Shown piece by piece: positions 30,923 through 41,552 of a stretch of 64,000 nucleotides of DNA. Within the stretch, counting starts at the first letter, position 1; each line of letters begins with the position of its first letter. The stretch comes from Chitinophaga sp. E66 (GTDB lineage: Bacteria; Bacteroidota; Bacteroidia; Chitinophagales; Chitinophagaceae), in contig CP079103.1 of the NCBI GenBank assembly GCA_019285755.1, forward strand, positions 434,001 through 498,000, in the 5' to 3' direction. The notes under the pieces are model-generated. The model was not told where the DNA came from. It worked only from the letters and a program-made list of their open reading frames with translations, and ran no database searches. The position numbers and the translations under genes were made by a program.

Positions 30923-31620
30923 CGTAGACAGCTCCGGCAGGAGCGCCTGGATATTGGAAAAGTCGGTAGGCTGTTGCAGCAGGAAGGTTGGCTATTGGAA
31001 AGGTCTGTAGACTGTTGTGGCAGGAAGGCTGGCTATTGGAAAAGGTCTGTAGACTGTTGTAGCAGGAAGGCTGGCTATTGGAAATGGTCTGTAGACTGTT
31101 GTCGCAGGAAGGCTGGATATTAGAAAGGTCGGTAGATTGTTGTGCAGGAAAGCTGGCTATTGGAAAGGTCGGTAGAATGTTGTGCAGGAAAGCTGGCTAT
31201 TGGAAAGGTTTGTAGACTGTTGTAGCAGGAGCGGTTGGCTATTAAAAAGGTCTGTAGGCTGTTGCAGCAGGAAGGCTGGCTGTTGGAATGGTCAGCTGTT
31301 GTAGCAGGAGCGGCTGGCTATTGGAAAGGCCGGTAGGCTGTTGTAGCAGGAAGGCTGGCTGTTGGAATAGTCAGTACTGTTGTAGCAGGAGCGGCTGGCT
31401 ATTGGAAAGGCCGGTAGGCTGTTGTAGCAGGAAGGCTGGCTGTTAGAACGGTCAGTACTGTTGTAGCAGGAAGGCTGGCTGTTGGAACGGTCAGTACTGT
31501 TGTAGCAGGGAGGCTGGCTGTTGGAACGGTCAGTACTGTTGTAGCAGGGAGGCTGGCTGTTGGAACGGTCAGTACTGTTGTAGCAGGAGCGGCTGGCTAT
31601 TGGAAGGCCGGTAGACGGTT
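30923..31620. repeat. minisatellite of about 17 copies of a 37-42 bp unit
   Basis: Units begin GTTGTAGCAGGAAGGCTGGC and continue with TATTGGAAAGGTCTGTAGACT; a second variant ends TGTTGGAACGGTCAGTACT (39 bp). In the right half several units alternate between the variants, suggesting higher-order duplication. Lengths are not multiples of three and no long frame crosses it, so it is non-coding. Repeats abut directly with no unique spacers. Confidence 0.95.
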
Positions 31621-31689
31621 ACTTATGCAGTAAGATAAAGCGAGTTGGCCGTTTGAACGCAGCTTCGATTCTGTGTAAATCACCGGTCA

Positions 31690-31886
31690 AAAAAATGTTA
31701 AAATGCTCCGCGACTATTTGACTTTGCAGCGGCGCGAAATAATTTTACCCCGGAATCAGGGTTACAGCTGAACTCCGAAAGTTTGTGACATAGAAGAATG
31801 CCTTATGTCATATGCAAGGGAACTTCAACATTGTTCCAACCCCAGGTTAACCATTGACAAAGCCGGAGGTAACTCCGGCTTTTTTA
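31690..31886 (+). ncRNA. possible small transcript ending in a strong terminator
   Basis: A 170-bp stretch with no gene precedes an intrinsic terminator at 31860-31886. The only other possible source of a transcript is the regulator more than 1.1 kb upstream, beyond the minisatellite. A small RNA is one explanation; I recognise no known RNA family. Confidence 0.2.
31860..31886 (+). terminator. intrinsic terminator with no gene directly upstream
   Basis: AAGCCGGAG / CTCCGGCTT stem with a GTAA loop, then TTTTTATG. Confidence 0.85.
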
Positions 31887-31951
31887 TGAAATATCGTAGC
31901 CGGTATTAACGCTATAGGCTTACTTTTATCTTTCAATAATATGCCAATATC

Positions 31952-32328
31952 ATGGTCACTGAATGCGCCGCCACCATACTTCAGGTCAGTAATCTCAATG
32001 CCGCTCTATCGTTCTATACGGATGTACTGGGCTTCACGAAGGATTTCGAGTACGGAAGCGTCGCAGGGTTACACCACGGAAACGTCTTCATTCACCTTTC
32101 CGGCCCTGCCGCTTACGGCAACAAGCAGGCCGTCGGGGAAGGGCATATGTATATCTTTTGTGATGAGGTTGACCAATATTATCAGGATATCACCGCCAAA
32201 GGGGCTGACACTTTCGTTCCCCGGCAGATCGTTTATACGGTGTCAGGGATTTCGCCGTCAGAGATATGGACGGGAACATCCTTGCATTTGGGAAAAGCAT
32301 CCACGAAGAGGAAAGTGCCCAAAGGTAG
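31952..32328 (+). CDS. VOC-family (glyoxalase/bleomycin-resistance-like) protein (frameshifted)
   Basis: MVTECAATILQVSNLNAALSFYTDVLGFTKDFEYGSVAGLHHGNVFIHL is the first beta-alpha-beta-beta-beta unit, GEGHMYIFCDEVDQYYQDITAKGAD the second. Adding one C to the CCCC near 32220 restores DRLYGVRDFAVRDMDGNILAFG, the normal VOC end, with stop at 32326-32328. About 126 residues. Binds a small ligand and a metal in this fold; substrate unknown. Confidence 0.88.
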
Positions 32329-32365
32329 TCCGCTAAACAAGGATAAGCCACCCAAAAATGCAGCA

Positions 32366-32690
32366 ATTAAGATCGCGATGTCTGGTATACTTCATCCGGC
32401 TCGGAATCAACCTGGGGTACCTATAATGTGGTCCGCTACGAGGGCATAGCCCGGTTAGGAGCGGCAGGTATGTCGGCCGTGGTCTATTCATTCCCTCACA
32501 ACTTCCCTTTGTAATCGGCAGCCTATACTGGCACAAAAGCAACTCCGGCATATGGCCAATCCCCTCGCTAATTTGAATAAGAAGTACCAGGGGCTGGGGA
32601 ACACTCTGCTGGGGAGCCTTGAGCTCCGTTATACCCCATCAAAGCTAATAACCAGGCGATCCCATTATAAAACAGGCATATTATAATACT
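32366..32690 (+). pseudogene. possible decayed coding remnant
   Basis: Two abutting frames read as protein: DVWYTSSGSESTWGTYNVV to MSAVVYSFPHNFPL (to about 32514), then in another frame MANPLANLNKKYQGLG to LLGSLELRYTP. No start codon context and no recognised family. It could be a gene fragment left by a deletion. Confidence 0.3.
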
Positions 32691-33220
32691 ATAAACATAA
32701 TATCACTACAATCTGTGCAAAAGTGTAAACAATATCGGTTGGTTATCTGTAAGAAGGATTGAAAACTGCTAAAGGGAAGCAGGATAGGAGCATGATAGAA
32801 GGGTGATAGCCGTGAGATAGAAGCTAGATAGAAGGATATCCGGGTGGAAATAGTAGGGCAATAGAAGGGTAATTACCAAGTCCGTGGACTAAAGGCGGAG
32901 ATGAGGTGGACTTGATGTGGACTTGATCTGGTATCTAATTAACAATCAATCCGTTAGGGAGCTGGAAAATGGAAGGGAAATGACATCTACAGCCCGGGTA
33001 ATTCCGTAGCAAAAGACGGCTGCCGCCCGGGAAAGTAGTTGTTATATGTTGAAAAAGAAGGCATTAAGTTGAAATCATGTTTGGGCGGCCTCAATTCTAC
33101 GGGTAACTCCGGCCTGCTGCCCGCTGAAAATTACCTTTGTAAAAATATACGAGATGAACGCTGCAAAGGATGTACCAAATCCTTGATAATTGTAAATTAT
33201 CTTGCCACCTGTATCATACC
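32691..33220. other. AT-rich intergenic region with short degenerate repeats
   Basis: 32780-32880 contains purine-rich repeats of the type GATAGAAGG spaced about 10-15 bp. A TACCTTTG box (33132-33139) lies 13 bp before an ATG at 33153 that opens only ten codons, or 23 if one C is added. No supported gene. Confidence 0.4.
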
Positions 33221-33861
33221 TTAAATACCCCGTTCCCCGATCACAAACACCTCCGCATCCTCCTCGGGCTCCACCGCATACAATCCCGTAAATACACTGA
33301 ACGCCGGCAAAATTGCCCCCTCCGTGCCAAAGTAAAAGCAAGGAAGCCGCAATCGCTGCCTGCCATTTCCTATCATCCAGACCCCGGGTGAATATGCCCC
33401 GACATCGCATACGTTTCAGCATCACTGCGCTTCCAGTCCTTAGGATCATGCACGAAATAAATACCGCCCAGCGTCAGGGTATCCTTCATTTCGATATCCA
33501 GTGAAGCATAAACGCCCGGATCCATAATATCATGGTTCCCCGTCACCAGCTCGAAACGGATATGCGGAAACTGTTGCCGCCAGATACGGAAGTATTGTAC
33601 CTCGTTGTTGGCGGAACTATGAAACATATCGCCCACTACGATCAGGCGAACCGGATTGTATTTTGTGATCAGCTGTTGCAGGCGGTACAGATCTTCCTGC
33701 ACGATGTTCGCCGGCACCCCGATCCCCGCTTTCCGGAAATGCGCCGCCTTTCCCACATGCAGGTCCGCCACGATGAGCGCCCGCTCTTCTTCCCAATAGA
33801 GGGCCTTGCCGGCGGAAAGCCGCCAGTGCCCGCCCTTAAATGCATACCGGATGTCTTCCAA
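33221..33861 (-). CDS. pdeM: ligase-associated DNA damage response endonuclease PdeM (frameshifted)
   Basis: Calcineurin-like metallophosphoesterase. Motifs in order: ALIVADLHVGKAAHFRKAG (DxH), IVVGDMFHSS (GDxxH-like), ELVTGNHDIMDPG (GNHD), and after repair near 33398 SGHIHPGVW (GHxHP). C-terminus EPEEDAEVFVIGERGI, stop 33221-33223. About 214 residues. In Pseudomonas putida the homologue of this cluster encodes an Mn-dependent nuclease beside an Lhr-core helicase. Here it follows the helicase gene by 36 bp. Confidence 0.9.
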
Positions 33862-33897
33862 TGAAATATTGTTGAAATAAGTTATTACGAATGAAGC

Positions 33898-36337
33898 TTA
33901 TTGCCAAAGCGTCATTTTCTTGATCCTGTCCTCCAGTTTCTCACTCGTCAGTTCCTCCCGCAGGCTATCCACTTTGATCGGGAAACAGAACGGCGTCAGA
34001 CGCTGTGGAAAAGTGATGACGATCTTGCCCGATTGTATCCGCTCCAGCGTTTCGCGCAACCGCGCTTCTTCCATCTGGTAAAAGAAAGCTTCGTTATACG
34101 CCTGGCGGACAAGTATATTCTGCGCGTCATAATCCTCGAACACTTTAAACAACAAAGAAGCCGAAGATTGCAGATGCCGGTTCGCCTTCGATTTTCCCGG
34201 GTACCCTGGAACACGAGCCCCGCGATCACCGATATGTCCCTGAACTTCCGGCGCGCCATCTCCGTCGCATTCACGCTGCTTTGCAGATCGGCCGTAAGAT
34301 TGTCGAGGGAGAATAGTTCGTCGGCATCGGAATCATCTACCGGTATGGGCTGGTCGCTCAGCAGTTCAAAGCCATAGTCATTCATGGCAATCGAAAACGT
34401 GATCGGGTGCCGCTGGCTGATGCGCCAGGCCAGCAGCATGGCCATCACTTCGTGGACGAGCCTTCCTTCGAAGGGGTAGACGAACAGGTGATACCCGTCT
34501 TCCGTCTGGATCTGTTCCATCAGCAGCTCGTTTTCCCGCGGGATGTGCGACAGCATTTGCTGCAGTTCGAAAAGGGGCTGCAAGATACTGATTTCCGGCT
34601 CACGGGCCTTACCTGACATCGCTTCGTGAAACTTGCGCCGCAACATCATCCCCAGGTTGGCGGAAAGGGGCATGCGCCCGCCGTTCCAGCTCGGTACGAT
34701 GCTCTTCTTGGATTTCGATTTGCGGACTAACACGGTCATGTCTTTGATCATGACGAATTCCAGGTTTTGCCCGCTCAGGCGGAAACTATCGCCGGGGATA
34801 GCCGGGAAATAAAGTATTCTTCGATCACGCCCACATACCCGCCGGTCATATACCGCACTTTCAGCATGGCGTCGCTCACGATGGTGCCGATATGCAGGCG
34901 GTGCCGCATAGCCTGTTGCTTACTGGTGCAATAGTAGCGGTCGCCCACTAGGTGGAGTTTATGATATTCGTCGTACACCTGCAGCGCCTCGCCGCCAGAT
35001 ACGAGGAACGAAAGGCTCCAGCTCCATTCTTCGTCCGTCATTTCGCGGAAGCAGAAGGTGGACAGCACTTCCTTTTTGATCTCGTCAGCATTGAAGCCCT
35101 CAGAAACGCCCAGCGTCATCAGGTATTGGAGCAAAACGTCGAATGCGAGGATAACGGGCATCCTGCTCTCGATGAGGTTCTCCGCCATAGCGTCCTTTAA
35201 TGCCGCAGCTTCCACCAGTTCGAGGGAATGGGTGGGGAGGAACCAGATACGGCTCACCGCATCGGGGCGGTGCCCGCTACCCCGCGCGTTGCAGGAAACG
35301 GGCCACGCCCTTGGGGCTGCCCACCTGGATAACGGTATCTACCGGCCGGAAGTCGACCCCAAGGTCCAGGCTGGAGGTGCATACCACCAGCTTCAACACG
35401 CCGGTATGCAGCGCCTCTTCGACCCAGATACGAAGCTCGGCATCGATAGAGCCGTGGTGCAGGGCCATGGCTCCCGCCAGTTCGGGGCACTCTTTGAGGA
35501 TCTGGTGGTACCAGATCTCGGACTGTCCGCGGGTATTGGTAAACAGCAGTGTGGTCTGGCTTTCCATGATGACGGGGATCACCTTATGGAGGAGGCGCAG
35601 CCCCATATGCCCGGCCCAGGGATATTTTTCGATCTCGTCGGGCAGGATGGATTCCACTTCGATGGCCTTGCGGACATCGGCCCCTTACGATGACGCGCTC
35701 GCCCGGGAGGTTGCCCAGCAGTACGTCGAGCGCTTCGTCCAGGTTGCCGATGGTGGCGGAAATGCCCCATATGCGGAGGCCGGGTCGCAGGCCGCGGAGG
35801 CGGCTGATGCCCAGTTCGGTCATGACGCCGCGCTTGCTGCCCAGCAGTTCGTGCCACTCATCGGCCACGATGGTCTCCGGTATTCGAACCGTTTGGGATA
35901 TTCTTTTTGCGCGAGGAGGATGTGGAGGGATTCCGGGGTGATGATGAGCACCTCGGGCATGTTACGTTTCTGTTTCTCACGGACGCTCAGGGGCGTATCG
36001 CCGCTACGGATGCCAACGGCCCAGGGAACGTTCAGTTCCCGGAGCGCTTCTTCCATGGCGCGGCCGATGTCTTTGGCCAATGCCCGCAAAGGCGTGACCC
36101 ACATGAGGCGGAGGCCGTTGCCCGTCAGCTTTTGGTAATCTTTCGGATGTTCGTTGATCCAGCGGATGACGGTTCCAAGGAACATGGAAAAGGTCTTGCC
36201 GAAGCCCGTAGGGGCATTCACCAGGCCGGAGCGGCCCTGGAGGTAATGTTCCCATGCTTCTTCCTGGAAGGCGAAGGGGCCAGCCCTTTCGCTCCCAGCC
36301 ACTGTTCTATCGCTTGCCAGCCGGGTGTGTGTCTCAT
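33898..36337 (-). CDS. ligase-associated DNA damage response DEXH-box helicase (Lhr-core type, frameshifted)
   Basis: Start chosen at the ATG at 36337 (MRHTPGWQAIEQWLGAKGLAPFAFQEEAW). Motif Ia region and Walker A: LVNAPTGFGKTFSMFL; then MWVTPLRALAKDI, VLIITPESLHILLAQ, ADEWHELLGSKRG (DEWH in place of DEAH), WGISATIGNL (SAT), LLFTNTRGQSE and TSSLDLGVDF. The winged-helix and Lhr-core C-terminal part follows (YMTGGYVGVIEEYFI, LVFQGYPGKSKANRHLQSS). About 815 residues. Breaks near 36275, 35870, 35690, 35280, 34795 and 34200. It partners PdeM and, elsewhere, the ligase and MBL exonuclease, which here lie 2.5 kb away. Confidence 0.92.
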
Positions 36338-36372
36338 CAGACAATGAAATTAGGAAAAATTCCCGCATGGCC

Positions 36373-36380
36373 TACCTTTG
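36373..36380 (+). promoter_or_regulatory. TACCTTTG box just before the purine permease start
   Basis: Perfect TAnnTTTG match ending 4 bp before the ATG at 36385. If used, transcription would begin at or inside the start codon (leaderless), or translation begins downstream. No clear -33 box. Confidence 0.3.
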
Positions 36381-36384
36381 CCGT

Positions 36385-37702
36385 ATGCGCGATTTCTTTC
36401 GTTTACACGAAAACGGTACCACCGTCCGGCAGGAACTGCTGGCGGGCCTGACCACCTTTTCGACGATGGCCTATATCCTGGCCGTCAACCCCATGATCCT
36501 GTCCAAAACCGGGATGGATTTCAACGCCCTCATCACCGCTACCGCACTCGCCTCCGCCATCGGTACCCTGGTAATGGGGCTTTACGCCCGCCTGCCCGTA
36601 GGCCTTGCGCCCGGCATGGGGCTCAATGCTTTCTTCGCCTACACTATCGTACTGGGCATGGGGTACAGCTGGCAGTTCGCGCTAACGGCCGTATTCCTGG
36701 AAGGGCTCATATTTATCTTCCTCTCCCTGTTCCATATCCGCGAAGCAATCATTAATTCCATACCCGAAAACCTCAAACACGCGATCTCCGTTGGCATCGG
36801 ACTGCTCATCGCGCTCATCGGGATGGCCAACGCCGGCATCATTGAAACGGGTATGCGGCATGTGGGAGAGGGAAGCTGGACGGCGTCATCCTTAAGATCG
36901 GGGAGATCACCGGCGCCGGGCCACTGATCGCCCTGCTGGGGCTCATCGTAAGTGCGGTGCTGATGTACCGCAAGGTCAATGCGGCATTGTTGATCGGTAT
37001 CTTGTTCGCCACTTTGGCCGGCATCCCGTTGGGCCTCACCGCCTGGCCGGAACGGGGTATCGTAAGCCTGCCGCCCAGCCTGGCGCCCATCGCATTTCAG
37101 CTGGAATTCGATAAGATCTTTTCGATGGACATGGTGGTGATCCTGTTCACCCTGCTCATGGTAAACCTGTTCGACACGGTGGGCACGCTCATCGGCCTCT
37201 GCAACAAAGCGGGCCTGCTGGATAGCCAGGGCCACATCCCCGCGCCAAGCAGGCCCTCTTCGCGGACGCAGTAGGCACCACGGCGGGCGCCTTGCTGGGG
37301 ACCAGCGTGGTGACGGCCTATGTGGAAAGCGCCAGCGGTATTGCCTCCGGCGGCCGGACAGGCTTAACGGCCGTCACCGTAGCTTTCATGTTCCTGCTGG
37401 CACTCTTCTTTGCCCCACTGTTCGCCATGATCCCCGCAGCTGCTACAGCGCCGGCATTGATCATCGTGGGCATGCTGATGATGGGCGCGGTGGTGAAGAT
37501 CAATTTTGACGACGTAACGGAAGCGATACCCGCCTTCCTGGCGATCGTCATGATGCCATACACTTACAGTATCGCGGAAGGGATCGTTTTCGGGATGCTG
37601 TCTTATGTGCTGCTGAAAGTCTTTACGGGGAAATACAAAGAGATCGGCCCGGTGATGTATGTGCTGTCTGTCTTGTTCGTGCTGAGTTTTATGCTGCAAT
37701 AA
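36385..37702 (+). CDS. NCS2 family purine permease, AzgA/PbuG type (frameshifted)
   Basis: FFRLHENGTTVRQELLAGLTTFSTMAYILAVNPMIL opens the family, followed by GLYARLPVGLAPGMGLNAFFAY. The MVNLFDTVGTLIGLCNKAGLLD and FADAVGTTAGALLGTSVVTAYVESASGIASGGRTGLTA blocks identify the AzgA/PbuG subgroup (hypoxanthine/guanine/adenine uptake). Twelve or more hydrophobic segments, about 440 residues. Breaks near 36880 and 37240. Transcribed away from the helicase gene, inside the split DNA-repair cluster. Confidence 0.92.
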
Positions 37703-37721
37703 TTTCAATCCGATACAAATG

Positions 37722-37754
37722 AAAAATGCCGGTTGAGCTTTCAACCGGCATTTG
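37722..37754. terminator. bidirectional terminator
   Basis: AAATGCCGGTTGA / TCAACCGGCATTT stem between the converging permease and TauE/SafE genes. Confidence 0.75.
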
Positions 37755-37776
37755 CTATTGTATGCATATGGAAAAA

Positions 37777-38590
37777 TCAGGTGAATAACAGCCGTACGCC
37801 CACGATGAGCAGCGCGCCCGCCAGGGCGATCATGATGCCCTTGGGCTTCACTTTGCTGGAGAGCCCCGCGCCCAGTTGCGCCCCGATGATCACGCCGATG
37901 CCGATGGAAAGGGCGGTCTGCCAGCCTTCCCAGAAGCTCCCTGGATCATGTGGACAATGGTGCCCGCCAGCGACATGATCGCGAGAATGAAGTGGCTGGT
38001 AGCGGTTGCGATATGGATGGGGAAGTTCAGTACGCTGATGAGGGCCGGAACGTGGATGATACCGCCGCCGATACCGAGCAGGCTGCTGATAAAGCCCACG
38101 GCAAAGCTGATGAGGATGCCGTACCAGATGTTGAAACGGTATTGGTGATGTTCGCCGCTGCGCTCTATAAGGTCGCGGTCTACGCACTTGCCTTTGAGAG
38201 TGCCTTTGGCATACGCGCCCCGGTTGGGCTTCAGGAAAAGGAATACCGCGATCACGATCAGCAGTCCGCCGAGGATCAGGTTAAACGTATGACGGGAAAT
38301 AACACTGGTGGCCATAGCGCCCAGGATGGCCCCGGGAAGTGTAGCGATGGCGAAGATGGCGGCAGACCGGTAGTCGATGCGTTTCTTGCGGGCATACGCG
38401 ACTGAGCCCGAGGTGGCGTTGAGGCAAACCACGGCCAGTGAAATGCTGGTCAGCACATCGGGCGGCATGTCCGGGTACATGAGCAGCAGAAGGGGCATTA
38501 AAATAAAGCCGCCCCGGCACCGATCAGGGTCCCGAAGGTTCCGATTCCAAATCCTATAAGTACGAGCAACAATGCGGCCTGAAGATCCAT
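37777..38590 (-). CDS. TauE/SafE (TSUP) family transporter (frameshifted)
   Basis: MDLQAALLLVLIGFGIGTFGTLIGAGAAFILMPLLLL and the repeat-like second half GFISSLLGIGGGIIHVPALISVLNFPIHIATATSHF are the two TSUP signature halves. About 270 residues with eight or more hydrophobic segments. Breaks near 38515 and 37940. The family exports sulfite, sulfoacetate or related anions in some members; substrate here unknown. Confidence 0.9.
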
Positions 38591-38844
38591 CTGGCGTTCT
38601 AAATTTTCACGTGTGAATAGTCGTATTGCATCCTTCGCGCATAACGGGAGAAAAGCCAATGGTCCGGCAATGGTAGGTACAATTGCGTTTTTTAATGTTG
38701 GTTGTCGAATGATTGGTACTTTCTTCCTTCCGTTTTGAACGGTTAAAAGGGATGTTTTGGCGGCAGGGCGTTAACCCCCGCAAACCAAAGGTAGTACATC
38801 ACTTCAACACATATTCTGTAGACTAAAAGGGTAATCAGGAAGGG

Positions 38845-40440
38845 TTACGATTGCGATGCCAGCAGTTGTTTGAGGTCGTCCAGTGTGTTTATTTCAGAAA
38901 CGGGTTTATCCTGCCTCCAGCGGTGGATCCGGGGAAGCGCAGCGCGATGCCGGACTTATGACGGTTGCTTGCCGCGATACCTTCAAAGGCGATCTCGAAT
39001 ACCAGCTCCGGCGTCACCGTGCGCACTGGCCCGAACTTCTCGATGGAATGCCGTTTCACCCAGGCGTCTACCTGCGCGATCTCCGCATCGGTCAGCCCGG
39101 AATAGGCCTTCGCGAAAGGCACGAGCTGATCGCCGTTGCGCACCGCGAAGGTGTAATCCGTATATAGGTTCGAGCGGCGGCCATGGCCTTTCTGGGCGTA
39201 TACCATCACCGCGTCCACCGTAAACGGATCGATCTTCCACTTCCACCAATCGCCCCTTCTGCGGCCCACCTGGTAGGCGGAGCCTGCATTTTTCAGCATG
39301 ATCCCCTCGCTGTTGTTGTCACGGCTCTGTTCGCGCAGCGCCGCCAGCTCCGTCCAGTCCGTAAAAGTTATGACGGGAGATATCTTCAACGCGGGGCGCC
39401 CTACAGATTGCGCCAGGTGTTCCAGCATCGCCCGCCGTTCGCGAAGGGGCAGTGGCCTGATGTCCTGTCCGTTCCATTCCATAAGGTCATAAGACAGCAG
39501 TACCACCGGCGCTTCCTGCAGCTGTTTCTTCGTAAGGTTCTTCCGGCCTATGCGCGTCTGAAGATTCTGGAAAGGCAACGGGCGTTGCAGGGCTTCATCC
39601 AGGCGAGGATCTCCCCGTCTACCACCGTTCCGTCCGGCAATTGATCCGCCAGCCCAGAGATCTCCGGGAACTTGTCGGTGATCAGTTCTTCTCCCCTCGA
39701 CCAGAGGAATACCTGTCCGTTCCGTTTGATCAGCTGCCCTCGGATGCCGTCCCATTTCCATTCCGCCTGCCAGTCGGCCGGTGCGCCCAGTGCCGCCGGC
39801 CCTCCTTCCAGCGCATGTGCCAGGAAGAACGGGTAGGGCCGCGAATCGTCCGGGTTGCTATGGTGGTCATGGAGCAGTTGGGGAAGGGTTGTTTCGCGCG
39901 GGTTCCAGTTGCCGCTGATCATATGGCTCACTACTGCGCTCTCCATTTCAAATGCCTTCGCCAGTGCATTGACGATCGCGCCCTGCGATACGCCGATCCT
40001 GAATTCGCCAGTGATGAGCTTATTGAAAACGAAGCGTTCGCCCGGTTGCAATTGCTCCCATGCGCTGCGGATAAATGCAGCCTTCTCCGCTTCGGTGGAT
40101 TTCTCCAGCGAGATCAGTCCCTCCATCCAGAAGTGCAGGGGCTTTGCGCCATCCGTCCGTTCGGGCGGGGGCAGCAGCAGGGCAATGGTTTCCGCCAGGT
40201 CGCCCACGGTATGGTAACATTCGTTAAACAGCCACTCCGGAAGGCCCGTCACTTCGCGGCACCAGAGCCGCAACTGTGTAGAGTTAACCGTCCGCTTAGG
40301 CTTTCTTCCGGTAAACAGTGCGAGCACCCAGGCTTTGTCGCGTTCGTCTGCCGTGGAGAAATAGCGGCTGAGCAGCTCCAGTTTTCATTGGTCTTGGTAC
40401 TGCGCGAAAGGTCTGATATGAGCTGGGAGAACTGGTGCAT
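38845..40440 (-). CDS. ATP-dependent DNA ligase of the ligase-associated damage response cluster (frameshifted)
   Basis: N-terminal MHQFSQLISDLSRSTKTNE domain, then the nucleotidyltransferase motif I WQAEWKWDGIRGQLI (KxDG lysine), LWSRGEELIT, DGTVVDGEILAW, NSEGIMLKNAGSAYQVGRR and WWKWKIDPFTVDAVMVYA (motif V). The OB-fold end runs to FPRIHRWRQDKPVSEINTLDDLKQLLASQS, stop 38845-38847. About 530 residues. Breaks near 40390, 39600 and 38925. Its start overlaps the exonuclease stop by 1 nt (TGATG type). Seals nicks using ATP, unlike the replicative NAD-dependent LigA. Confidence 0.93.
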
Positions 40441-41450
40441 CAGGCAGTGGTTTCTGTGGTTTCTTCTTCGCCTCCGTAAGCTGTGCGCACCGCTTCGGCG
40501 GGTAGATCATTTTCCTGGAGGTACCTGGCCAGTACGCTGCTGAAACCATGTGTTACAAATACTTTCTCTGCGCCCGTGGCCCGGACAGACTGCAACAACC
40601 CGGTCCAGTCGGCATGATCCGATATGGCGAATCCCGCATCGGCGTTCATCCGCCTTGTATTGCCGCGAACCTGCATCCAGCCGCTGCAAATGCCCAGCGA
40701 GTAGGGCGCGAATTTCTTCATCCACGCGGAGTCTGCCGCCGAAGGAGGGGAGATGATGAGGTGGTTCTTCATTTCGCTTTTCGGAGTTTCCGGCGTGATC
40801 AGTTCCACGGGCGGCAGGGGCCATCCGTTTGCCAGCAATACCTGGTGCGCATTATAGATAGCGCCATGAACGAAGAAGCGCTTCCCGGTATGGGCCAGGT
40901 TGTATAACAGCCGTTGTGCCTTCCCAGGCTGTACGCAACGAGGATGCTCTGCTTGCCTGCCGCTTCGTTCTCCCGCATCCACGCCTCCATATTGCTGAAT
41001 ATCGCCGTCTGCGGCTGCCAGCGATAAATAGGCAGGCCAAAGGTGCTTTCCGTGATAAACGTGTGGCATCTGACCGCCTCGAATGCGCCGGAAATTCCGT
41101 CGTTCTCCGTTTTATAGTCGCCGCTGGCCACCCATGTCTGCCCGTTCACCGTCACTTTCACCTGTGCGGAACCGATCATGTGCCCGGCGGGATGAAACGA
41201 AACTTCCGCCCCGCCTATCTTGACCGTCTCTCCCCAACCCGCTCCCTGCACGGAGATCTCGTTGCCCAGCCGCAGTTGCAGCAGGGGACGGAGTCTTTGT
41301 ACAGAGGTAATGCCGGCTGCCCCAGCGGGCGTGGTCTGAATGGGCGTGGGTGATGACCGCACGGTCGGCCGGCTTCCATGGGTCTATGTAGAAGCCGCCC
41401 GCCGGACAATAAATGCCGCCTTCGTTAAATGTGAGTACGGGTGGATGCAT
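40440..41450 (-). CDS. ligase-associated DNA damage response MBL-fold exonuclease (frameshifted)
   Basis: Metallo-beta-lactamase/beta-CASP-type nuclease. AVITHAHSDHARWG holds HxHxDH; FHPAGHMIGSAQV, VASGDYKTENDG and the late ISDHADW supply further metal ligands. Starts MHPPVLTFNEGGIYCPAGGFYIDPWKPADRA. About 337 residues. Breaks near 41345 and 40930. First gene of a coupled pair with the ligase. Confidence 0.92.
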
Positions 41451-41504
41451 GAATACCTGGTCTATAACAAAAACCGGTCCGCCGGGTTGGCGGGCAAGGG
41501 AATA

Positions 41505-41530
41505 AAAAAGGCCGGGAATACCGGCCTTTA
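41505..41530 (-). terminator. terminator downstream of the binding-fold lipoprotein
   Basis: AAAGGCCGG / CCGGCCTTT stem; on the minus strand it is followed by TTTTTTATTCC. Confidence 0.85.
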
Positions 41531-41552
41531 GTATTAATTATCTGTTTATCAG

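Noticed and set aside
30923..31620. CRISPR array
   Set aside because: The 37-42 bp units abut directly; there are no unique spacers of regular length, unit variants differ throughout, and no cas genes are near.
33039..33224. 61-codon plus-strand gene
   Set aside because: Overlaps the promoter-like box and ends at the PdeM stop; composition not protein-like for this genome.
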